A stretch of 64,000 bases of DNA from Cunninghamia lanceolata (Eukaryota; Streptophyta; Pinopsida; Cupressales; Cupressaceae): NCBI GenBank assembly GCA_027924645.1, contig BSBN01000297.1, forward strand, positions 2,418,001 through 2,482,000, written 5' to 3'. Of this stretch, positions 20,731 through 32,349 are shown piece by piece. Positions within the stretch are counted from its first letter, which is position 1. Every line of letters begins with the position of its first letter. The position numbers were made by a program, and so were the translations under genes. The notes beneath the pieces were generated by a model. The model did no database searches. It worked only from the letters and a program-made list of their open reading frames with translations, and was not told the origin of the DNA.

Positions 20731-22668
20731 CTAATTTGTGAAAGGGAATATGAACTCTCCAAGAGTTATCCTCCTCCTTCTCCTACCTGCATGACTCTTA
20801 CAAAAAATGTTAGCATCATAAAACATGTTTTGCTGTCCTAGTCTAAGACCTTGCTGTTGTAATGCTCTTACACTATCCATCTTAGAATTCTGATTTATTC
20901 CTTCTTGTACTATCTGTTGTCTACCTTCTTTCTTCAGCCTCCTTATAGGGCAATCAATGTCCCCAATCTTGATGCAACTCATGTCCCAAATTTGCTGCTC
21001 TTTAGGACTGTCATAAAGCTTTCTCTGCTGCAACTGTTCCTGCTATTCAACCTGCACATTCAACTGCAATTTCTCTCCAAAATAGACAATAGCATGTTCC
21101 TTCTTGTCTTCATATGGTAAAGGCATTAGTTTATACTTTTTACCATCTTTGTGCACCAAATGACTATTTGTATAACCATCATGAACTGTCCTTCTCAAAC
21201 ACTGCCATGGTCTTCCCAAAATTATATGCCCACATGTCATTGAAATAACATCACATAAAATAGAATCATGATATGGACCAATTGAAAAATCAACATATGC
21301 CCTCTGATTAACCCTTACTTGTTGTTCTTGACATACCCAAGTGGCATTGTAAGGACTGGGATGATCAAAATTCTTCAACCCCAGCTTATTCACCATTTCC
21401 CAAGAAACTAAGTTATCATGAGAACCTGAATCTACAATCAACTTGCATATCTTTCCATGGCTTAAACAATTAGTTCTGAAAATAGATACCTATGGTGGTT
21501 GCTGCATCTTACCTCTTTCCACCATGAGCATTTCTCCGTCCATAACTGGAGAGGCTAATGACATTTCCTATTCTTCTTTCTTTTTCTCTTCTTGTGCTAA
21601 ATGAACTCTTCTATCCTTGCTCTTATCAGCATCACCCTTCTTAGGACATTTGAAAGATGTGTGTCCCACTTCATTGCAATGATAACATCTGCTTGTGAAT
21701 ACTCCTCTACCTGATCCAAACCTACCTCCACCTCTATATCCACCTCTTTGTTCTATAGACAACTCCTTACCCTTCTCATTGCTGTTCTAAACTTCATTAG
21801 TAGGTTTGCCCCTACCTCTGTTTCCTCTTCCATAACCTCCTTGCCTTTCTTGCTTCCTCTTCACTCTCTCTTCAGCCCTGATGGCTAACTGAAAACACTC
21901 TCCAAGTGTTTTTGGTATTGCCAACCCATTCTCATCCTGCAAATTATACCTAAGCCCACTAAGGTATCTTGCCACTTTCTCTTCTTCATCTTCTAATCCA
22001 CCTCTAATACTAAGCTTATGAAATTGCTCAGTATATGACATAACATCCATGTCCTTCTACTTCAAATTCTGTCTCATCCTCTTTGTCTGAATAGAGTAAT
22101 CAGATGGAAGGAATTGGTCTTTCATCATATCTTTCATCCTACTCCAAGAAGTGATTTTTGCTGTACCTCTAGCCAGTCTCTCTGTCTGCACACTACTCCA
22201 CCAAGTAAGTGCTGTACCTCTCAGTTTTATTTTTGCAAACTTGATCTTCTTCTCATCACTCATCTCCTCATACTCAAATTTTTTTTCCAGGGCATCTATC
22301 CACCCTAAGACCTCTTCACTATCCATCTTCCCCTGATAGATAGGTAACTCAATGTGTGCCTTTGTCCCACTACCTTGGACTGCCTTTAGCAATCTCACAA
22401 ACTTCTTTTCTTCAGCATCCAACTCATCCTCAGGAGGATTCTCATTGGCATCCTCATCTCCTTCTGACTCATTTTGTTCATTCTTTCTTGGATTCTTCTC
22501 CAACGCTTCCAATCTAGCCAAGATTGTTGCATTCTCTCTTCTCACTTGCCTCAGCTCTCTGTCTCTTGCAGCATCCTGCTCTCTTCTGTCCCTCAATTCT
22601 TTTTCTCTAGCCTCTGAGGCTTCTCTCAACTCAGAATTCACTCTAGCCATCTGGTTCTTTGGAGGCAT
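20731..22668 (-). pseudogene. Gag-protease ORF of non-autonomous Gypsy element
   Basis: One frame runs from ATG 22668 (MPPKNQMARVN) with six stops, all TAG: 22057, 21787, 21568, 21490, 21043 and 20731 (lower coordinates given). No frameshift is needed. Domains in order: Arg/Glu-rich coiled coil, acidic linker, Gag core (LRGTALTWW...), Arg/Gly-rich stretch, one CCHC knuckle CYHCNEVGHTSFKC, and a retropepsin with VDSGSHDNLVS and HIILGRPW. The C-terminal part (21033 to 20731) has no domain I know. Past the last TAG the frame stays open towards the LTR (HDSWDKSFYHSGEY near 20660), so the original end may lie there or inside the LTR. Confidence 0.85.
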
Positions 22669-22736
22669 CTTCACAACTCTCACAATCCCCTATCTTCTTC
22701 ACAAGTTCCACAACACCCTCAAGGATCTACTTGCTA

Positions 22737-22748
22737 GCTCCGATACCA
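22737..22748 (-). other. Primer binding site on the minus strand
   Basis: GCTCCGATACCA here reads TGGTATCGGAGC on the minus strand, one base off the Met tRNA PBS, 3 bases from the right LTR. This fixes the element's orientation. Confidence 0.9.
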
Positions 22749-22751
22749 ATA

Positions 22752-24397
22752 TGATGCAGAGATGTCAGGTCTCCAATGGTAATCTAACAAGATCAAAAGA
22801 TTCAAATAACTTGTGGCTTCAACCAATAAGGCTTCTCTAGTCTTCTCCTCGCCTTAAACTCCACCAAAGGGCTCAAATTTGGATTCCAACTTCTCATATG
22901 AATTCTTGTACCTTCTAGGGTCTCAACCTACCCCAACCAACAAGATTCAATAGGTTTCATGCACCTTTCTGACCGGTTCTTGACAACTCTCCTTAACCAG
23001 GCCTAATCCTTGTAGCCCTGTTCAGTGACTAATTTGCACTTTTCTCCAAACTTTCCCAAAGCACTCTAAAAACTAATGACTAATATGAGTACCCTCTATT
23101 GAGTTCTATAACATACTTCAAAATAATATACTATTGTTTTAGATGAAATATGACTGTCCTAACAACCCGGCTGTCTTCCTACAAGGCCTAATCCACCCAC
23201 TTTACAAAGGAACCCTATTAAATACTTATCCCCCTCACTCCAAACCTAAAAAAAGTCTTAGGAAAGGATTAAAAACAAAGGATTTTCAAGGTTTCAACCA
23301 GTGGTTTGCTCATTTGCATGTTTAAATACAAAACCCCCCTTTCTAGGCCTCAAAACCTAGGGCTTGCTAGATCTCCCACTTCCAATCACTTCCAGACCTC
23401 ATTCAAAGGTCTAACACCATGTCCTTGACCATATTAACCCTCAACAAACATAAAACCATCACCTTATTAAGGCCAATCTCCTGCTGCTATAACTGAGCCA
23501 CCATTTCAATGCTCTTTCCACATGCAATCTCTGACTTTCAACGGTGATCACCTGCCCATTTGCACTCCTCCTACTTTGTCAGGGTTAGAAATCATATTAT
23601 ACATACAATCAAGGACCTATTCCATGAGAACCAGGATCATACATTCATGGAAAGGTCCTATGAGACATTGAAACTTCTCAAAATGCTCAGGATAGCCTGC
23701 TGTTTTTTGTAACAGTCAATATAAACAGAGATAAAAACTGATCTAAAAACCTTCTAAGAGCATGAATAAGGTCTGATACTATTAAATGAGGATCTAAGAC
23801 ATTAAACAAGCATCCAACAATCAATAGATCAACAGAAACAAGAAGGAGATGCAAGAAAACTGAATTTTACTTGTTATTTCCAATCTACCGTACAACTCAG
23901 ACTTCCAAAATGACTCCTCTATGCCATCTCACACCTTGGGAAGGCTTATATAACTTTTTCCTAGCTCCCACATTCAATTCCCAAAGGTTGGAGATGGTTA
24001 AACTTCCAAAACCATTCATTTTTTATTTTCCCGCCCAAATGCATTATTTAAAAATTTGAATATTAAACTTTGTTTTAAGTGACTTTTACTCTCCCAAATT
24101 ATCATGGTTCATCATGGTTGATCTTATTAGGATCATTATTCCTTCTCCTAGCCTTAGACACTTCTAATTGACTATTATTTGACCCTAGAGGCACTATTGG
24201 CCCACTTACATTATTTTTTGGTCCTAGGGTCCTTACTAGAACCCTCAGGACATTTGATTATTACATCATTTTGCCCATTACAATATGCCATAATTGGTTC
24301 TAGGATGTTCCATTTGATTTGATTTGATCCATGGGCTTCTCCTTTGATCATTTGTGTCTTCTTGCTCCAGGGTGTTCTCTTAGGTGCTCCTGCACCA
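22752..24397 (-). repeat. 5' LTR (right) of gag-protease Gypsy element
   Basis: Near-identical to the left LTR; on the minus strand it starts TGGTGCAGGAGC and ends CTGCATCA. GAATT follows at 24398-24402. Confidence 0.95.
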
Positions 24398-24402
24398 GAA
24401 TT

Positions 24403-24870
24403 GATGATGAGATTAGAGAAGCCTTAAACCTAATGGGAAAGGGAGATATTAATAAACAAAGTTTTGTAGAAATCATGGAGGTTGGTAGAAACTATTCTTG
24501 CAGGAAAGCAGGTAAAATAATAATGAAGAAAGGCAAAGGTGGTACCAGTGATGTCACACAAGTGATGAAAGAACTAGCGAATCTAAAAACTGACATCCTG
24601 TTTCATTTGAATACCACCCTGGATGGTAGGCAAACTAGTAAAAAGAACATCGATCCCTTGGCCATCTACTGTCCTCATTGTAGAGAAAAAACATCTGCTT
24701 AGGGAGTGTCCCTTAAACCAAACCAAGTTATGTAGGATCTATGAGAAAAACCATTCCACAAATAAGTGTAGTTTGCTTTGTGAAATCAAAAATAGATTGA
24801 AAAAGGCACCAACAGAAGAGGAAGAATTAAATTTTATTGGCCAGAAACAATCAAACTATGGATTTAACTA
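24403..24870 (+). pseudogene. Gypsy (Tat/Athila-like) gag, C-terminal part with zinc knuckles
   Basis: Continues the gag split at 19000: DDEIREALNLMGKGDINKQ, a basic stretch, then CPHC...HLLRECP and LCRIYEKNHSTNKC knuckle-like motifs in a second frame after a shift near 24690. A TAG follows at about 24868. Confidence 0.75.
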
Positions 24871-25600
24871 GTTTCCAAGCCAATATACTCCAAGAGGCCC
24901 ATCAAATTGGGGCACAACCTCTTGGAATGGACCTTGGGGAGGTCCACTCCCTCCAATGCAAATGCCATCCCATTGGGGACTAGCATGGACTCAGTCAGAC
25001 TAGATGAATCAAATCTTGGGCTAATCCCTAGTGGCCAAATCAACATCAATATCAACAGTAGTGGGTACCTCAATATAACCAAGGAATGAGGCGATTTGGA
25101 ATCAACCTCAAGCCTTACTTCCTAGACCCTCACAACCTGAAAACCCAAATCCGAAAGGTCAGGTAAACTAGCTACAAATGCCAGCTTAGCCAGTTCCAAA
25201 TCCCAAAAACAATAGACCACAACAACATGTATATAACACTGATCTCAATACAACTACCCTGAATGTAGTGGAAATTATTGACATCCAACTTTGGTCCTAA
25301 AACATTCCTGTAAAAATTCATGTTGAGGAAGTTACTGATGAGGAAGAAGTGATACCTAGTGTTAAGAAACAAAAAAAGGATAAGAAAATTGAAACAAAGA
25401 ACTCGGAAGAAATTCTAAAGGAAGCCTCTTGTTCCATTTCTAGAAGATTAAAATAGACTCCTCCAAAATCTAGAGAAGGTGAGATCTCTCATGATGACTC
25501 TCAGTTAATCCAAGAACTTAGGAAGATACATATTGAAGTTCCTCTATTATAGGCAATAAAGGACATCCCTGAGATAAATTAGACCATCAAGAGCCTATGT

Positions 25601-26145
25601 TTGAAACTTCTAAGTAGAAAACATAAATTACCAAACACTATTCTAGTAGAAGGAAAACTTGTTGATGTCCTGTCAGGTAAGTTGATTCCTCAAAAATATG
25701 GAGATCCTGGAAGTCCTGTTATCTTGGTGGATATAAAAGGAATATTAGTCTCAAATGTACTGATTGATTTGGGGGCTGCCATCAATGTGATGACATCAGA
25801 TACTGTAGAAGCTCTGACATTAACTCATATTCAGCCAACCTCAACTATGTTACAACTAGCAGATCTATCCATCACTAAACCAGAAGGAATTTTGGAAGAT
25901 ATTATAGTCACTGTGGACACTTGGGATTATTTAGTAGATTTCCTCATCTTTTAGACAAGAAAGAAACGCACAGGATATCCAATAATATTAGGTAGACCAT
26001 GGCTGGCTACTGCAACAACCCTTATTGACTGTAGGTTAGGAAATATGACTATTTCCAATGGGAAAAGGTTGAAGGAACTCTCCATCTACCCTCCTACTAA
26101 ACCAATCTTGCAGTATGAGAATAAACCATGGATAGCTCTGATTTA
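25601..26145 (+). pseudogene. Gypsy (Tat/Athila-like) protease region
   Basis: VDIKGILVSNVLIDLGAAIN and ILGRPWLATA bracket a retropepsin fold; the D-L-G-A active-site variant is usual in the Athila/Tat group. A TAG at 25952-25954 splits it. Between 24870 and 25600 the frame is degraded but has Pro/Gln-rich linker character. Confidence 0.75.
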
Positions 26146-26499
26146 ATTGATTCAGATGAGGAAGATGCCTCCTCATTGGCAATGGTAACCATTGTAGAAC
26201 ATTTTGAAGAATGCAATGAAGAGTATAAAGAGTTGGAAGCAAATGATGAAATCTCCCTATATAGTGTGGCATAGCAAGAGGTCTCTAGAGATATCCAAGG
26301 GGATCTTTAAGGGCATTTAACTATCCATATTCTGACGAAATTGCTTCTCACCTGAATTACCAGCAAGCAAAAACCTTGCATCAAATTGTGCCCCACTTCT
26401 ATCCATTAAATACTCTGATAAGTCCCTATAAAGACATTCATTCTATTCACTATGGCACAAAGCAAATAATTGTTCAAGATGATAAACAACTCTCCATAA

Positions 26500-27240
26500 G
26501 CAGTTGGTCAACATAAATAGAGGAAATCCGATTGACAAAATTGCTGCAAAATCATACCCAAGCATTTGCATGGGATTACAAAGATATGAGAGGAATCTGC
26601 ACTAATGTATGTACACACCATATCTACACTGAAGATGTCCATCTTGTGAGACAACCACAAAGGAGGATCAATCCATCTCTGAGAGAAATAGTGAAGAAGG
26701 AAATAGAAAAATTATTACAGGTAGGATTCATCTATCCTATTTCTGACAGTCAGTGGATATCACCATTAGTAATAGTACCAAAGAAAAATGGCAAATGGGG
26801 AGTCTGCATTGACTATATAGAATTGAATAAATCTACCAAGAAAGACTATTTCCCTCTTCCCTTTATCGACCAGGTGTTGGATAATCTGGCTGGTAGTCGC
26901 TACTTCTCCTTTCTGGATGGATTCAGTGGCTACAATTAGATCTAGGTAGCTACAGAGGATCAGGACAAGACTACATTCACATGCCCATGGAGGACATTTG
27001 CCTACAAGGTTTTTCCATTTTGATTATGTAATGCACCAGCCACATTTTAAAGAGATGTGTTGGCAATTTTTGCTAATTTAGCTAACACATGCATGAAAGT
27101 CTATATGGACGATTTCATAGTGCATGGGAAAACTTTTGATGAAGCTTTGGACAGTCTTAAAAAGTGCTTGAAAGGTGCAAGGAACATCAGTTGTCCTTAA
27201 ATCATGAGAAGTGTCTACTTATGATGACATAAGGAATAGT
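26500..27240 (+). pseudogene. Gypsy (Tat/Athila-like) reverse transcriptase, truncated
   Basis: HTQAFAWDYKDMRGI, VRQPQRRINPSLREIVKKE, ISPLVIVPKKNGKW, FPLPFIDQVLDNLAGSRYF and LDGFSGYN are followed after stops by CNAPATF and VYMDDFIVHG, the catalytic YMDD box. TAGs at 26937 and shortly after, a TGA and a TAA break it, and a frameshift lies near 27175. Similarity fades at about 27240 (HEKCLLMMT), so RNase H and integrase are missing. Confidence 0.85.
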
Positions 27241-29806
27241 TGTAGCACTATTAATTTATATTCATGTTTGAATTTATTAAGACCAAGGAAATAAATTAAT
27301 CTGTATCATTCTTCCATGGTGATTCCCTGCAAATTTCTCTAGGCCTATGTTTTAATGGATGCATTGGTTTCTGTTGTATTTGTTATTGGTAATGCTTGTC
27401 TTTTTGATGATTGTGTTTATTGGACTGTTGGAATTGTCATTCATTAAGTTTTTTCATTTGTCTTAAGTTCAGTGAGGGCATTACCATTGTCTTTGTTGGG
27501 TTATGGATGAATATGTGAAAATACCAGTAGTCTTCTATTCTTCTTTTACGTATATCAAAAGGTTGGCACCACCATTTGTGATAGGCTAACACATAAATTA
27601 GATTATACTTGATAGGTCTCAATAGTTAAATTTCCTTGTTTCAATTTTTTGTATATTTATCAGGCTTATATTCCATTGTTGTTAACTTGCTTATGCATTG
27701 GATTATAAATATTGTTTCTAACTGAATGCCTTTATGTGGTTTACATCTATTAATTCAATATTCACTGTGTTTTTGAATGGCCAACATGCTCTTTTGATCT
27801 ATGTTGTCTTGAAAAGGGAAACATGAAAAGGTTTCCAAACAATATATGAGTTTTGGAAGCACCACTTTCAATTTCCTTGTAAAATGAGGAGAGACATAAG
27901 TAAAATATTATTATTAATACTAAACAGACATTAAAAAGTAGAAAAATATTCTGAAAAGCCAAAACAATTCCTGAAAAAATTGAACTCTACCAGTATACCA
28001 ATTCAAACATCACGTGGTTGAGAATGTAGAAGATAGGGTATGTGCACAACCAACATTTGTCTTGATATCCTAGAGCTCGTAACTGAATACAAGTTATGGT
28101 CTTTAAGATTCACATCTTAGTTCTAAGTAGTTCTAAGTAGTCCATAATATGCACATCTTTCTTCTGGAGTATGAGGCAAGGATTAGAACCAATATAGACA
28201 ATATCTTTAGCCTTCTTTAAACTTGAACCTATTCCTTTTTGCAAAGTGTGCAATGCTCCAATTTCTCCAGTTCCTCACGAATGTCAGTGCAATAATAACT
28301 AGTGAAATAACACAAATGGGAAGTGTCTTTAAGTTGTCTATTCCTATACCATGAAGGAGGGCATGGCAGTACCGTTCCATTGCTAGTGCATTGCTTTAGA
28401 AGCAGGTTCTACAAATTGGTTTTGAACAAGCGCAACTACTACTAAACTTGTAGTGATTTTTGTGATGGGTTTTCATCACATTGGTGACACCTCATTTCCC
28501 TAGTTTGAAGACACTTTCTTCCAGTTACTACTTATAATGTATCCATTGGCATAATTCCTTTGTTACATAGCACAAACTAAAATATATAAGGGTGCGTTGA
28601 ACTTGTTCCATCCTTTAGTGAGTATGACTTATAATGGTTTTTTAAAAACTGGCCATCAACAAAATCCCTTTTTCTTCTTATGCATTAAGTATTGATATGT
28701 TTTTAATCATGATTGTATCCTCCTAGACATATCTAAAAGTATGGAATATCCGCCCACTTTTATTTATCAATATTAGGCTAAGGGAAGCCCAACTATAAAT
28801 GCAAATTTGAATCCACCTTCTATAACTGATTGTGTCCAACTTCCAAACTTTACTTTGAACCATGGCCAACAATGCCTATTTGATCTTGTCAATATACTTT
28901 ATCACAATAAAATTGGAGGTGTACCTTGTCTTAGCTATTTTCAACAACTCTAATTACAAGATCTATTGAAAAATAACTTGATATGTGTCTTTTGGCATTG
29001 CTCGATAGACCCTTATTCATTGTTAAGGTTATAAAAGCTTGTTCAGGGAAGTTTCATCCAAACTTTCAAGTAATGATCATTACTCTATAGTTCAGTTGAT
29101 TTTTAGATTAATTTGGGCTTTAGGGATAATTTTGTGGCTTCTCCTTTATGATTTGGTTTTATCAAAATTTTATATAAAGTATATGTGTATGCAATTTGAT
29201 TGCATATAATCATTATTGTGCTGATAAATCATATGTTGCACCTATGTTATTCTAGATAATAGATGTTCAAGGCCTCTTTGCTTATGCTTTTGAGCTTCAC
29301 ATAATTCTATGTTTGCTTGGGTATTTTGTTTAGCTTTTCCTTCTTGGAGACTAGTACTTTTTTTCTTATTTGTGGTTGGCTTGACTTTATTTTCTTGGCT
29401 AGATCAATTTTTTTGCAACTGCTATCCTTTATTTATGTCTTTTCTAGATCACATATAATTTGTATTCTTTGTGTTCTTTATTTAAGGATGTACTCTTGTT
29501 TGTATTTGTAGGGTTGAAATACAATTCCATAAATTTTTAGGTTGTCTGTTCTGAACTTTTTTTTCATGGGTACTTAACAATTTGTCAAACTCTAAGTTGT
29601 TGCTCATTTATTCCCTCATGAAAGAAGTACTTTTCTGTGATTTATAATCATTATTAAGTGTCACTTATGAGGTGTAAATTTGATGTTATGCTCTCTCACT
29701 GCCATTTGATTTAACTATGTTTCTATATGGGCCTCTTAGGCTGGAAATGGTGTATAAAAGGTCCGATTTAAATCCTCTATTTTATAGTTATTTTACTTTG
29801 ATTCAG
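27241..29806. other. Intron-like T-rich region; no gene seen
   Basis: T-rich sequence ending in TTGATTCAG, a good splice acceptor for the E1 exon at 29807. It probably represents an intron of that gene copy plus the truncation junction of the Gypsy remnant. Minus-strand fragments near 28150-28420 look faintly coding but I cannot assign them. Confidence 0.45.
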
Positions 29807-30323
29807 GAGAGTCTCTTCCTATCGGTCCCCTTAGGCCAGAAGATGTTATGCTCTTAAACTATCGATATGATGCTCAAATTTCTATTTTCGAAAGAGAGAT
29901 GCAACATAAATTGGAGAAAGCAAAAATATTTGTTGTTGGAGCTGGTGCTCTAGGATGTGAGTTCTTCAAAAATTTAGCTCTGATGGGAGATTCTTGTGGA
30001 AATCAAGGGAAGATAACTATAAAAGATGATGATTTTATTGAGAAAAATAATGTTAGTAGGCAATTCTTTTTTCAAGATTGGAATATTAGTCAAGCGAAAT
30101 CAACAGTTGCAACATCTACAACAATTAAGATCAATCCTTATTTATAGATTGATGTATTTCAAAGCCGTGTGTCTGCAGCCACTGAAAACATATTTGGTGA
30201 TACATTCTGGGAGAATGTGGGAGTTGTTATAAGTGTACATGAAAATATTGATGCAAGGCTTTAAATAGTCAAAAACCCATGCTAGAGTCTGGAACTCTAG
30301 GAACCAAGGATTCTATCCAATAG
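29807..30323 (+). pseudogene. UBA1: Ubiquitin-activating enzyme E1 fragment
   Basis: Begins at a splice acceptor and reads [59 protein letters not shown] and [18 protein letters not shown]. These are the ATP-binding GxGxxGCE loop and adenylation-domain blocks of plant E1, which adenylates ubiquitin and passes it to E2s. TAG at 30145-30147 breaks the frame, which continues through TENIFGDTFWENVGVV, loses a few codons, then shows MLESGTLGTK and a final TAG at 30321. No upstream or downstream E1 exons are recognisable nearby, so it is a dead partial copy. Confidence 0.9.
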
Positions 30324-30536
30324 TTTACATGCATTAATTGTAGGTGAACATACCTTCAAAGAACCTTGTGAAATAGTTCACCTATTTTCTCTCTGCCTTC
30401 ACATGATACATGTATTTGTCGAATGGTTTGTGGGTATAGACTATGCTTCCATGTTTTATGGCCATGTCATCAAATGGAGCAACACTAATAACATATTAGA
30501 TTTAGCAAGTCCCACATTGAGCTCAAGAACTTAGAT
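30324..30536. other. Junction between E1 and PPR fragments
   Basis: No confident homology; a weak continuation of the E1 pattern is possible up to about 30420. Confidence 0.3.
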
Positions 30537-31108
30537 CTACTTCTCCAGTCCAAACACCTTACTACTTCCACTTTCCTTGAGAACATTAATAGAGGTTGAA
30601 GTATTTGGTACAATGCCAGTGCTTTCCAATTGGGATAACAATCTCAAGGCCTTCATGTTGTAGGTAGGAATAATGGTCAATAGTCTCGATAAATTATTCC
30701 CTCCAAGCATGGCCCTCACTAATGATGTTCTCTGTAGCATTCTCAGGCTATAATTCTTTTGCAATTTGTATTGTTGATCCTAGAGGTGTGCTAATGAGTC
30801 CAATACCAATTGCTATTTTTTCACTATGATGACTAAGATGAAGCTCCTTTTTCTCTTCCTCCACATCATGCAACACAAAGTTTGTGTCAGGGATATATTC
30901 TACCTGTTTCAATTCCCCAAACAATTTCTCCAAGAAAGTGTAAATATCTTCTATTTGTAGATGTGATCTATCTCCAACAACAAATGAATGGACCTTATCC
31001 CTGACCTCAATCCAAATACACCTAGAATGACCAAGAAGATCAACTATGCAGACAAAGGATTCAATATAGAAAAAAAACTATGTAGACAAAGTGTTCTATT
31101 CCTGGAGT
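30537..31108 (-). pseudogene. PPR-DYW protein pseudogene, C-terminal part
   Basis: From 31108 downward: IEHFVYIVDLLGHSR, then CIWIEVRDKVHSFVVGDRSH, YIPDTNFVLHDVEEE and HSEKIAIGIGLISTPLG. These are the E/E+ and DYW-deaminase blocks of plant organellar PPR editing proteins; the last recognisable codons are IAKEL near 30748. The middle of the E region (about 80 residues after VDLLG) is deleted. A further piece (30764 to 30537, LLSQLESTGIVPNTSTSINV) is a PPR repeat that normally precedes the DYW domain, so order is scrambled or a second copy is joined. The upstream half lies beyond the insertion at 37241. Confidence 0.85.
31104..31108. repeat. Target site duplication GGAGT (left)
   Basis: Matches 37241-37245. 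Confidence 0.92.
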
Positions 31109-32349
31109 TGTAACATCAGAAAATGTACCCTTGGGGGCTTTTCCCTCTTAAGGTTTAGCTCCTGGGTCTTTAATCTGCATTTAGGACATCTTGCATCCTA
31201 TTTTGACATCCCGATGAAATGAACCCTAAGTTTCATAGTAAATGGGACCTAGGGGGATCCCTTGAACTAATCCCTGACTAAAATAGGGAGGGAGGACTTG
31301 GGCGCCCACGCCCTAGTCCTGCCCTATTTTGGGTCAGGCTCACATTTTAAGTGTCGACTTGTGACTGTTATTTAGGTCCTATGCTGAAACAATAAGTTTG
31401 AATTATGAAATTCTTGGCAGGAGTGCTTGTAGTTGTATATATAAGGATGTTTAGGCATTCATTTGTAACTAGAGATTATGATCATGTGATTTTGGCATCC
31501 TAGAAGTGATTCACTTGGCATTCATTGTGTGGAAGAGCAGATTTTGTGTTGTTTATGTGTTTGTATTTGTAGATTTGAGCATCCATCTCCTCATGGTATG
31601 AAGAGCTTCTTCCTTCTATGAGATCTTCACTACAAGGTCATACCATTTGTGTTTTCAAGGATTTATCATTTGGTTTTTGCCTCTGCCTCCCTAGGGCACG
31701 CACTCTCTCTCTGATAATGGTGTTCGGAAGACTTGAATGTCTCTGGACGAGGCTTGACTGAGGCAAGCCTCTAAACACCACAATCCCCTCCCCATTTTCT
31801 GTGATTGCAGGTTATAGGTTGAAGAAGCAAGAAAAGTGGAGTTGCAGGAGAGTGTTGCAGAGTGTCAGATTCATATATCAGAGTTGAAAATAGGGCCCTG
31901 GACTTGGGCACCCACTCATTAGTCCTCCAAATTCCACAACGGAAAAATCTCTGTGATAGTAGGAACAGGTTGTAGATCAAGTTCCCAGATCCTGACAAAA
32001 ATCAGGGCATTGGACTAGAGCGCCCGTTCATTAGTCCTTGACTGTTCTGCTTCCCAAAATTCAAAAATAGGTGCACATTTATCTATCATTTTACATCTTC
32101 CTGTCGCAGCATTTTCAATAATTTGTCCAATTGCTTCCGTATTTGCATAATTAGGGTTTTGATGTATAATTGAACATAATTGGCAATTAGATCATCCTAA
32201 TCCAATCTTCCCTACATTCCTAAGTGACCAAGGGCCTGATAGTGCATTTCCACTCGACCCAAGGTCCTTGAGTGTGTAATGGTGAAAGGAGGATAGGCAT
32301 AAACTAAACAAAACATCTAGTCAACCCTATCCAAAATTTATGCATTAAA
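31109..32349 (+). repeat. 5' LTR of LARD-like element
   Basis: Closely similar to 36015-37240. Holds a 66-bp imperfect palindrome at 31273-31338 and two further GGACT...AGTCC motifs near 31895 and 32012. Confidence 0.92.
31273..31338. repeat. 66-bp imperfect palindrome in LTR
   Basis: CCTGAC...AAAATAGGG...GGACT faces AGTCCT..CCCTATTTT..GTCAGG. The other LTR keeps it at about 36176-36243 with several changes. Confidence 0.85.

Larger units (their letters stand above)
19001..24397 (-). mobile_element. Gag-protease-only Gypsy element (5.4 kb)
   Basis: Two 1.65 kb LTRs (about 3% different by eye over the first 340 bp) flank a 2.1 kb interior, with GAATT duplications and a minus-strand Met-type PBS at 22737-22748. 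The interior encodes only Gag, a zinc knuckle and a retropepsin; there is no RT, RNase H or integrase, so it is non-autonomous. The Gag matches, block by block, that of the chromovirus at 56599-63090 (for example EKKFEYEEMSDEKKIKFAK against EFEYEE...SEKVKFAK), which makes that family a plausible enzyme donor. It is the youngest-looking insertion here by LTR similarity. Confidence 0.93.

Noticed and set aside
22352..22840. Plus-strand open frame across the gag-protease element
   Set aside because: Shadow of the minus-strand Gag; it also runs across the PBS into the LTR.
25613..25960. Loss of the protease active site because it reads D-L-G rather than D-S-G or D-T-G
   Set aside because: D-L-G is usual in the Athila/Tat group, so it is not a mutation.
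30340..30480. Continuation of the E1 homology
   Set aside because: Only scattered identities in shifting frames; not strong enough to annotate.
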